DNA of 64,000 bases from Sambucus nigra. Taxonomy: Eukaryota; Streptophyta; Magnoliopsida; Dipsacales; Adoxaceae. The translations under genes and the position numbers were made by a program. The notes beneath the pieces were generated by a model, which had not been told where the DNA came from, did not search any database, and saw nothing but the letters and a program-made list of their open reading frames with translations. This document shows positions 1 to 9,471 of the stretch, piece after piece (the stretch's first letter is position 1; each line of letters opens with the position of its first letter). The stretch covers positions 252,158,187 to 252,222,186 of the forward strand of contig OX422214.1 of the NCBI GenBank assembly GCA_949130495.1. Direction: 5' to 3'.

Positions 1-1686
1 AACATATTGCCATTTTATTTAATGAGGAAACTTCACTTTATTCCAATTGTGGTTATTAATAAATATTTTTGTTGCCTTGATGCTGAGAATGATATAAATT
101 GACAAACAAGACTTGAGCTAGTCCACCTCTTCTACGTAGATTGGGCATGCGATTTTTCAGGGGAATCCCCCAGCTTAACTAGTTCTGATTGATCCCCTAG
201 CCTCTTTCCTTTAATAGGGTTGAGCACTTGGAGAATTAGGGGCAAAGGACCCATTCATGAAATCGAGGATTATTCTTCTTGGCCACATTTTATATTCAGA
301 GGCAAAGGGGGTGATAATGGGTATGGTGTTGATATCGATGAACTCAAACAAGCCTGAGGTGCTCATAAAAGAAGATTCCTATTCTCCGCACAGTTCACGG
401 ATTTGTGGCTCCCTGTCGACTGGCCAAACAAAGAAAAATATGGTGGTAGATGTGTAATTCAGAAGAACAAAGGCTGATTTGGGATGTTTGATAGCAGCAG
501 GTGGAGGCTGTCTAAGTATCCAAGATCTCTTCAATTCGTCGAAGTTAATGTGTATTTAGTCATTCTCTTTCTTCTTCCTTCACTCTACACAGATAGAAAA
601 TAACACGTGGAAGAATCAAACAAATTATGTCAAAATAAGAAAGAACACAAGAAGTAATGCCAGACCTATCTCATATCCCTTCTCAGGTCTTCTAGGGCCC
701 CTATAGGGTTAACCTCTCAGTGGAATGTATAAGTTCTCCCATTCCTTTGTTACAAAGCCACGTGACCAATAATAGTTGTTTAAATCTAGTAGGTTTACAA
801 TGAGGACTCTCTCAGCCTTCCTTTCCTTCAAATGATATATATATTCGAGTCAACCCATGTATAAAAATAATGATCTCATGGACTCCATTTACTATTCTTC
901 GGGTGTTTGGATAGTTCTGGGTTAAGACTACACTAAAAAATTCACAAAACTCTATGAAAAGTTGGTTTAGGGGGAAGTGACACCGACTTTTGCAACAAAT
1001 TGGGAAGACATCCAGTGCCCCCCTTTTTCATTGTAATAATATTTGGGAAGTTCCCCTACTTCAATAATAACCCATTTTATAACACAATGTCTCTGGAATT
1101 ATTCTACTATTTCATCAATAATAAGGCAAATCATCTTCGCGAATATAAAATGAAGATAGCGAAAGAATGAAAACGTTATATGAAAAATACCGGGGCAAAA
1201 TACAATAGTACCTAGTAAGTCTAACAGGAAAATAAAGGAAGTTTACAACTCAAAACACCAAGTGTCAACACCTTTCGACCATAGATGTTATAGACGACCA
1301 AATCTCACCGTTGTTCATGATTAAGACTCCACCTAGCAGACGAACAAACCTATGCACCCCAATCAGTTGAAAAGGCTTTGAAGGAAATTGTGGAGGAATT
1401 ATCTTACCATTCATAGGGTAGGGACACATGTCCTCTAGAATCTTCAGTAATCATAACGCAAAGGAATAAATACAAATTAAGGCCGATCAACAAAAAATAT
1501 GGAATTTGATGCAGTCGATCAAGTTATGATAGTTATCTAAGGTCATGGAGTCCCCCGTGACTCGACCTCTTTCTGTTATCTATAAATGTTACCCACACAC
1601 CTATGAAAATGGGCATATAAACTGGAGTCCATCGCTCCAAATCACAAAAAACAAAAAGAAAAAGACATAATACAATGTCTATTTCA
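1..1686. other. Region without recognisable gene
   Basis: No open frame longer than 66 codons and no recognisable protein similarity in any frame. Two CACTGT-class hexamers of the G-box form CACGTG occur at 604-609 and 759-764, the second beside a CCAAT, but nothing coding follows, so I do not call a promoter. The DNA ends at the 5-bp target duplication of element E1. Confidence 0.5.
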
Positions 1687-1691
1687 ATGGT
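1687..1691. repeat. Target-site duplication of E1, left copy
   Basis: ATGGT directly precedes the TG of the left LTR and recurs exactly after the CA of the right LTR at 12269-12273. This is the 5-bp duplication made by an LTR-element integrase and fixes both ends of E1. Confidence 0.9.
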
Positions 1692-4545
1692 TGATAAGCA
1701 CCCAAAAGTGTACATTTTATACCCCGAATAGATGTATTTTAGTTGCTAATTCTCGACAATTTGGGTCTTATGTGCGTAAATGTTCAATGTGCGGGGTTGA
1801 TTGCAGTTGCAGTGTCAAAATCTATATTTCGAGCATTTATTCAGTTAAAATAAAGCTAATTACCTTGCCACGTAACCTCACCAGAGTCTAAACCTGTCCC
1901 TAAACCTTCCCCGAATCTCGTGTGTGTTTAGTTTATGCATTTTCAATTTTTTTAGATTTTTAGTTTGAGTCGTTTTTATTTTTAGAGTTTATTTTTTATT
2001 TATTTAGAATTTCTAGGTTTTATTTTCTATTTTATTTATTAGTATCATTATATTTTATTTTGATTTTGATTAGTTTTTAGTTTTTTTATTAGGATTAGGT
2101 TCTTTAGGATTTCATTTATTTTTTAGTTTTTACATTTTTTTTAGGATTTTAGTTTTAGTTTTATTAGAATTTTATTTTTATTTATATTTTCATTACTTTT
2201 TAGTTTCATTATTTTTATTGAGTCTTTATTTTATTTATAGATTAGGATTTTATTTTTGCAGATTTTAATTTTTAATTTTATTAGTTTTTTTAGTTAGTTA
2301 GTTTACATTTTTAAGTGTTATAAACTAACACACACACACCCAACTACCATACACACTGATACACACAAAACAACCCCTCACCCTCACGCCTACATCTCAT
2401 ACACCCTCGTATACTCTAATGACCCCCACATCATCTTCTTCCCCATCTTTCACTATCTCTCCTACCTCCATTAAACACCCACCTTCCACTCTCTCTCATC
2501 CCACTATTACAAAACCAACAAAAAAACCATTTCCCAATCAGGAGCCATGTCCAACCCGCGAACCCAAAACATGAAGCCCGGGCGCCTGAACCAAGCCCGC
2601 CGATGGAACCACCTTAGACCCTAAAACTCAAAACCCCCTGCTCCGGTTAACCCAATCGGACTTCTGCCCGACCCACCTCTGGTGGACCACCCAGCAGCCC
2701 GTCAAAATCCCTTACCCCAGACCAAACCCCCCTGCTGCCGGTGTCAAACCTGCCTCTCATACATAGCTACAAACCAAATTAAAACTTCCCCAATCCGATC
2801 CCGTGCCGACGAAACCCACCAGGCCACGATCCCCAGCAGCCCCCCACCTCATGAACCAGTTCGGACCAGCCTCTTCCATACCCAGCAACCCAATCTCCAC
2901 CCGGTCCCAATTACCTGAAACCTGCCGGCGAAACCAAATCGAGCCCAGCACCCAACTCCGATGCAACCCACCTGCTACCCCTTAATCCCGAGCCAAACCC
3001 ATAAACCATCCCAAACCCGATTTCCACGCCAAACCCGATTTCATCCAAGACCCATTTCCCATACCCCTTAGCCAAACACGTTTTTCTCATCGGCCTGTTA
3101 ACAAAACAAGCCAAAAGCCAAATAAAGTAAATGCCCACATGTTTTAAAACACACTTAACCCTTTTTCCATAGATACCCCCAAATCCTTTTAACCAAATCT
3201 AATTTGTTTTTATCCTCACAATCCCACTTCTCACATGACCTCACACAATCCATGCATATTTGTGCATTTTTCTATTTTGACCCCAACTTATCGTCACATC
3301 CCTCATGTCCATTTAATCCCTCCCAATTTACCCATAGCTCCATGCGTATTATTTAAGGAAGAAGAAGACCATTTTGAAAAGGGCTTTTAGGTAGAAAATT
3401 GTAGAGAGTATTTTAGAGCGAGAAACACCGTTTTAGTTTGTTTTTTTAGGTTAGAAACTATTTTATTTTACTTCTTTTTAGATAGTGAGGGAAAAATAAA
3501 TTATTGTGAAGATTAATTTGAGTGAATTTTTTTATGTAATTTTTTTTGCATCATTCAAATTGAGGGACGTTAATTTCAACTCATGGATTGAAGTTCAATT
3601 AAGCATCAAGATATTGGGTTTGATTGTTCTCTTCTCTTCTCATTTATTTTATCACCTTGATTATTAATTTGTCAAATTTCATACCGTATTAGGCCAAATC
3701 CCCTTTCAAGGGGTGGGGGGAACCCTTATTTGATGTAATTTTAATTTAATTAGTTTGATTACCTGAAAATTCCCTTTGAATATTAATTTTTATTCCTCGC
3801 CCTTAAATTTACGCCTCGAGAGAGGGTAAATGATTTTCGAGAGAAAATCGAAATTCTAAGTTATAATACCCATTTTAGATTCGAACTAGAGATAGGGGTT
3901 TCTTAAGTGTGGTATTATTACTTGAATTTAAACTCTAAAATTCATTTTCTAGATTTACATAAATTTTGATAAATCGATCCTAGCAGGTGATTAATTAAAA
4001 GGAGTGTAAACTTATTTTTTTAGAGTTCTGGGGGTTAAACTTAATTTTCTAAAAGGTTACTATTAAAATTACATTTGCAACGAGAGTTGATTTGTAATTT
4101 TGATTTTAATTTGGGATAATTCAATTAATTAAATTAATTAGTTAGAATAACTAAAATTTGTGGTGTTGACCCACTCCTTGATTGTTCTCACATTTATTTA
4201 CCTCACTTATCTCTTATTTTAGTGCTATACTTTCTTTTTCATTTTAGTCATTTTTTAGTTTGTCATTTGATCTCTCATTGAGTTTAGTATAGTTTCGTTC
4301 ACCTTTGATAGTTGTTTTAATATTTTAAAAAGCTAAAAAAAATAAAAAAGAAAATTTCCAAAAAGAAAATAAAAAAATAAATTACAATTGAATTTGTCTC
4401 TAGCTTTACTCTCTTGATGTGGATTGACATCCTTACTTACCGCATTACACTTTATATTTTTATCTGTTGTAGGTAATCCAGGATTTTGATCAAAGGAGCT
4501 TTTCAAACAACGACGAAAAAAATATACCGAAAAGTTCCTTTATCA
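1692..4545 (+). repeat. E1 5' LTR (2854 bp)
   Basis: Pairs with 9472-12268 over its whole length with many point differences and small indels. It has a T-rich tract (about 1920-2310), then a C-rich tract (about 2320-3200) and an AT-rich 3' part ending CTTTATCA. An ATTATTTAAG stretch near 3349 is the best TATA-like site and would put transcription start in the following purine-rich stretch, but that is a guess. The frame that is open in the 3' LTR copy is closed here by a TAA near 2622. Confidence 0.88.
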
Positions 4546-4547
4546 AA

Positions 4548-4560
4548 TGGCGTCGTTTCC
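4548..4560 (+). promoter_or_regulatory. E1 primer-binding site (diverged)
   Basis: TGGCGTCGTTTCC begins two bases after the LTR's terminal CA. It resembles the TGGCGCCGTTGCC class used by Athila/Tat-type gypsy elements and differs from it at two positions. The tRNA donor is not assigned here. Confidence 0.6.
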
Positions 4561-5519
4561 ATTCTTGGGAGTGTGAAGCAATTGGAGCGGATTTCAACTT
4601 GTAGTTCATTTATTTTTCTCACTTTTTTATTTTTTATTTTTTAGTACCATTTTTGAAGTTCATTTATCATTGCTTGTATTGCGGTGCATATATAGACACC
4701 TTTATTTTATTTTTCATTTTAAAATTGTAATAATCAACGAAAGCTTGATAGGGAAACCGAACACGGTAGAGAGAGGGCATCCAAAGGCGTGGAAAAGAAG
4801 CCTCTCTACCATGGGTCGGTAAGACTCCCGGGGCCAACTGAAATAGGCGTAATCTCCCCCCGGTTGACTCATATTTTTTGGCACCCCACGGTGTAAAAAT
4901 CGTGGGAGGTAGATTTCTAAACCCTCGCGCCTCTTCTGTTAGCGAGTCATTTACTGTGTGTGCTCTTATTTGATTTTATTCTCGCATTTATTTTCGAAAG
5001 GTGTGATGAATTAATTGAGTAAGACCTACACCCGGTCTTCACGATAAGGGATTTCATCACTCGACTCACTCACTTACCATTGTGTGCTACCCTAGCCATC
5101 ACTAAATTTAAAATCAATCAACTAGGTAGCCCACTAGGAGAATAATTTTTCAAAGGTGATCAGCTAGAAAATTCCGTGAATTTTTATCGCATGCGGACTT
5201 AATTAAAATTGGCTTACCCTTTCACTAAATCTAAAGATAAAAATTGGCTATGTGCTAGTTAGAAATTCTTCTTGACGTGTGTGTGTCCAATTTAATTTTT
5301 CAGTAGTCGAATTTTAGTTAGTTCGTCCATTCAAAGAGTCCCCCTAGTTTTCCCGCTATTTTCTTCCAAAAAAAAGCCCAAAAATATTTTCTTTCATTTT
5401 TATAAAAAAATCCAAAAATATTTTCTTTCCTTTTGATTTTTTTTAAAAAACTTCAAAAAAATATTTTCTTTCCTTTTGAAAAAAAAAATAAAAAACTCTA
5501 AAAAAATATTTCTCTCCCA
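4561..5519 (+). other. E1 leader without gene
   Basis: About 960 bases between PBS and first ORF. It contains a short inverted repeat (CCCACG/CGTGGG near 4886-4907) and, just before the ORF, three A-rich blocks each containing AAAAATATTTTCTTTC-like sequence (about 5385-5515). No coding signal. Confidence 0.5.
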
Positions 5520-6389
5520 ATGGCCGAAGAAAATCCATTACAAGACTACTTTGGTCATTTTCTATTGTCACACGACACATGTGAGAGTGATCCCGATCCA
5601 TATCTTTATGATATCCTTAGTGGTAGCACCTGTCTCACGAGTACCGTTGGTACTCTTGACCCATCTATGCACACGCCTCCTATTCCATCACCCTCGGTGT
5701 CAAGTGTCAAAGTGTCACATACTTTGTTGTGCACCCACTGTTCCAATGCCAATCACTTCTCCCATGAGTGTCCGTACTTGTCATATACCTATGAACCAAC
5801 CATGGAGCATGTGTATCCATATGAAACTGTTTCGGAACCCACCTTGGCCCATTGTCATGATATACCCAATCCCGAGTGGTGTGAGTACCCAAGCTATTCG
5901 CGAAGGCCTGATCACCCTTCCAAGAAATACGAATCCCAACCCGATGTTGTGGATTCTCACACGTTCCAACAGTTGTCATGGAAACCTTGTTCACCCGTTC
6001 ATGATCAGTTTCCTCACTACGCACCCCATGAGTATCAACCAATTGTCCATCACGAAGGCAATCCTTTCGTGTATGATGAACTTGGTCCCACTCCACACAC
6101 TTCATTTGAGTATTCTTCGTACACTCATGATAGTAGCGAGTTGTGTCCACCTCCACCGCCGCCACCACCCGTCATTCAACCATCATCCACCTCCGATCTC
6201 GAGGCACTCTTGCAACAATTTATCATCGAGCAAGAGCAAGCCACTCAAATTCAAACTCAAGTTCTCCAAAGGCTTGAACAACGATTAAATGAATTTGAGT
6301 GTGCGAGAGAGTCGGTCATTCCCATGAATCCACCCATTGTTTCACCCGAGTGTGACGATGATGAGTCGTCTTGTGCCACAGATTTTTAG
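5520..6389 (+). CDS. E1 ORF1, gag-like protein with CCHC zinc knuckle (N-terminal open part)
   Basis: A 289-codon open frame starting at ATGGCC, soon after the A-rich leader. Residues C71, C74, H79 and C84 form an exact C-x2-C-x4-H-x4-C knuckle, the nucleic-acid-binding signature of retroelement Gag. The rest is rich in Pro, His, Tyr and Ser. There is a run of eight prolines at 210-217 and a Gln/Leu/Glu-rich helix, probably coiled coil, at about 225-262. I see no canonical Retrotrans_gag capsid domain, and the knuckle lies nearer the N-terminus than usual. The frame stops at a TAG but stays open in the same frame to 6708, so the stop is probably secondary. An overlapping 270-codon frame from 5476 is a compositional shadow. 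The likely role is packaging or binding of element RNA; function is inferred from the knuckle alone. Confidence 0.6.
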   Translation: MAEENPLQDYFGHFLLSHDTCESDPDPYLYDILSGSTCLTSTVGTLDPSMHTPPIPSPSVSSVKVSHTLLCTHCSNANHFSHECPYLSYTYEPTMEHVYPYETVSEPTLAHCHDIPNPEWCEYPSYSRRPDHPSKKYESQPDVVDSHTFQQLSWKPCSPVHDQFPHYAPHEYQPIVHHEGNPFVYDELGPTPHTSFEYSSYTHDSSELCPPPPPPPPVIQPSSTSDLEALLQQFIIEQEQATQIQTQVLQRLEQRLNEFECARESVIPMNPPIVSPECDDDESSCATDF

Positions 6390-7196
6390 TGTGACCAACC
6401 CTACCGCCCCGAGAATCTCAAAGTTGCGAATTTTCCCTGGTCAAGGCCTCAAGTTGACAATTGTGTTGACTTACCTTTCATTAGTGAGACTGATCCAATT
6501 CCACCATGTCCACATAAACTCATCATTGTGGTTCACCTTCCCATTCCCGCTCCCGTGATATCCAAGAATATTCCCGAGATTTTACCTTATGCCCCAATTG
6601 CATATGTCTCTGACGTGCCCATATGTTTTAGATTAGCTCTGGCTACGAGTGCTCACCATTTTCTCGAGATAGAATCCGTGATAGTTCCTAACTCAGGGTA
6701 TGGCTGATGTCCCACCATGCTTGACTCATCTTGAGCCCGATATTTATAATGATTCCTCTATCTCTGATCTTGGCACCTCGTCTTACCCTCCCACCACATT
6801 CACCAATGCTACTCTTATGGAGAAGTTGACCACTCCATCTTTAGAAATCAACCCCCTTGTGAGTATTCCTTTACTTCTCCCAATGAGTGTGTGCCTCCCA
6901 CTCTTCAGTTGGATCATCTTCCGCCACCATTTATCCCACCCGACCTACCCATTATCCCTTCCACCCCACCACCTGGTTTGGATCTTGATTTTACACATTT
7001 TATGTTTCCATCTACATTTTTAAATCCTCACCTAAAACCACATCCCACCCATGAGAGTATTTATGGTGCTACTCTCTACTTTTGTGACATCGAGCTTGTT
7101 ATTCTATGCACCCCACTTCCTTGTGGTGTTGATTTTTTTTCCATAAATAGCTCCATGATGTGTCACGGTGCGACCATTACCATCGCCCATTTATAG
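6390..7196 (+). pseudogene. E1 ORF1, degenerate downstream part
   Basis: After the TAG that ends the first open stretch the same frame stays open to a TGA at 6706-6708, with Pro/Ile/Val-rich sequence like that upstream. It is then interrupted by several stops and frameshifts and reopens in the original frame at about 6891-7196, again rich in proline (for example a PPPFIPPDLP stretch). The ancestral product was therefore probably 550 residues or longer. No pol motif is seen. The product's function is unknown. Confidence 0.45.
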
Positions 7197-7456
7197 AACG
7201 GTCGTGTGATTTTTATTTAGCCCTCCCCGTTATACTTTTTAAACCATTTTGCCTCCCTCACCAATTAGAGCACCATTCTTATAGAGCCCTTGTTGCCCTC
7301 ACCTTTCGACTCAATAAGGCCCGTAACCGATACCTCTTCACCCTTTTCACCCTCACCTTTACCCTAATCCCCACCCGCCCATGGTCCACCGATGATTTGC
7401 ATCGTGTGATGAACTTTTTAGTACAGGTGCATTGACCCTCTTTAGGCTTTATACAA

Positions 7457-7489
7457 CAAGACTGACGCTTCAGTCTTGTTTGGGGGTGA
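7457..7489 (+). repeat. Hairpin joined to G-rich motif
   Basis: CAAGACTGA (7457-7465) and TCAGTCTTG (7470-7478) are perfect 9-bp inverted arms around a CGCT loop. They run directly into TTTGGGGGTGA, the first of three copies of this motif in the element. Confidence 0.7.
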
Positions 7490-8519
7490 TTATCATCACC
7501 CAATTTTTCTGTCGCCCTACGCTTTCCTAGTTCCTATCTTTAGGGTGAGATTCCCTTCGGTCTGGATGAAGATATTAAACTTAGCTCTACCAGGAGGCAG
7601 CCCGTCGTTTCTTGTACGAGTCTCATCATGTTTGGGGGTGGTGTTTCACATCATCCAGTTCTTTACCATGTTTATAAACTCCTACACACTTTTATCTTAT
7701 CATTCCTTCAGGTTTCATTTTGGCTTCATCTGTCCACTTCATTAGCGATTGATTGTGGTAATCTCATTCCTACCTTTTGCTCTCAATTTTAAAAATCATT
7801 TTACCTAACATCGAGGACGGTGTTCCTTTTTGTTTGGGGGTGAGGAATTTTATCAAAATTGTACCACTTTTGAATTTTTTTTATTTTTGAACCTGATTTT
7901 TAAAATTTCGTGCACTTTCTTTCATCTCACTCATTGATGTGAATTTTCTATCATCCATCTTTTAAATTCTAGGAATCGAGCTAGAGGATTTATCTTTTTA
8001 TAAATAGCTTATGTAATACATAACAAGGCATTTTGCACCATGAATTTCTAGACTCAATAAAATTTGCGCACTTATCATGTCACTACGATTTAGAGTTGAA
8101 GAGTACTACAATTCCAAAGAAACCCTTAAGGATCACTAGTAGAGACTTTAGCTTGTGAGATTTGTGTCTTTCACCCTTTCAGAGTGTTTTACATAAACTC
8201 CGAGTCACAAGTTGATTCAACTTCGTTTGAGTTCGAACTTAAATCGTTGTATGATCTCATTATTTTTCATTAAAATTTTTGGCTAGATCACTGAGAACGA
8301 CATCACCTTCGAGTTGTAATAAACACATGTCTTAAATTTATCCCGATCACTAGGTTGTTATCCATACCCCTACCACTTTTCCATATCACATTTCCATTCA
8401 TTCACCCATTACATTCCCATGCTTTTCCATATTCCCCACATCATACATTCCCCACTCCATTCATATATCATCCATCATCATTTTGAGAAAAAGAGTGCTT
8501 TTCCAAATGTAAAATGTCT

Positions 8520-8646
8520 TGAGAGATTGAGAGTAAAAAGAAAAGGAGAAAAACAAAAAATAGAAAAAATAGCAAAAGAAAAAGAAAATTCGAAAAAAGA
8601 GAAGAGAAAAAAAGAATATAGAGAAAAGAAAAGAAAAAGAGAGTTT
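8520..8646 (+). repeat. Purine-rich low-complexity tract
   Basis: About 125 bases almost purely of A and G. Open frames on both strands here reflect composition only and are not called. Confidence 0.8.
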
Positions 8647-9471
8647 GTAGTTTGTTCTTTTGTTAAATAAAGACATTGGTTCTTCATGTATAGAACACTC
8701 TTCTCACATATCCGTCCATCTTCTATCCATCATCCATTCCATCATACCTACCTATCATATCCTTCTCATCCCATTTCATTTCCCCTCACCCATATACATC
8801 CATATCTCCCCTAGGTGTTCGGGCAAATGATAGTCAACGTGGTGAATAACTCGACATTCTCACTATAGTGATTATTATCTCTTTCATGAGATCATTTTCC
8901 TTCTAATTGTTCATTCTTTCCTATATGTGTGTGACACGTTTGAACTTGCTTACATTTACTCACCTTCTCACACACAAGAGCGATACACTAACCCAAATCT
9001 CGAGAGTTCGATTGAAAGAGTTAAATCCAATGAGATTTGAAGTTGAAGCGTTGATTTCGAAAAGACAATCTAGGAATTACTCTCGTGATACTCGACCCGT
9101 TTTGACTGATTCACACCACACACATTGAGTTCTAGGGAGGATGTGCCTTGAGTATTTGCTTAGCTAAAACATTTTACAGATTCTATCTTGTATTTCTCAA
9201 AACATTTATCTCATGATGGATTGCGCGATCATTATACGTCTATTAAGAGATTGACTGTCATTGAAAATAAAGAATGTTGTGGGTATATTCCCTGCAAACC
9301 CTCATGAGACATAACTCGTCCTGTAGGGCAACCTATAGGTTTAAAGGCTTGTTGCACATGATAACTGCAATCTCAAGTGCCCGCGAAAGTGGTACACTTC
9401 TAGTTTCTTATCTTTCTCTTTCTCTCTATCTTATTGCTCGAGGACTAGTAACGCTCTGTTTAGGGATGGTG

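Larger units (their letters stand above)
7197..9471 (+). other. E1 internal 3' non-coding part
   Basis: No sustained coding frame. Three GTTTGGGGGTG copies lie at 7478-7488, 7630-7640 and 7832-7842. A long purine-rich tract lies at 8520-8646, followed by pyrimidine-rich DNA. No strong polypurine tract is visible directly before the right LTR; the last bases are TTTAGGGATGG. Confidence 0.5.

Noticed and set aside
2682..3138. Several 60-78-codon ORFs on both strands of the E1 5' LTR
   Set aside because: G-poor, C-rich composition suppresses stops; the frames are not kept between the two LTR copies.
5707..6168. 153-codon minus-strand ORF opposite E1 ORF1
   Set aside because: Mirror of the coding strand; His/Thr-rich wording arises from the complement of Pro/His-rich codons.
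5476..6288. 270-codon ORF overlapping the zinc-knuckle ORF of E1
   Set aside because: It lies in another frame, starts in the A-rich leader and has low-complexity His/Ser/Pro/Leu wording. It is the shadow of the 5520 frame, which has a good ATG and an exact CCHC motif.
8419..8687. Lys/Glu-rich and Phe-rich ORFs in the purine tract
   Set aside because: Both strands are open only because the DNA is nearly pure A/G; no real coding pattern.
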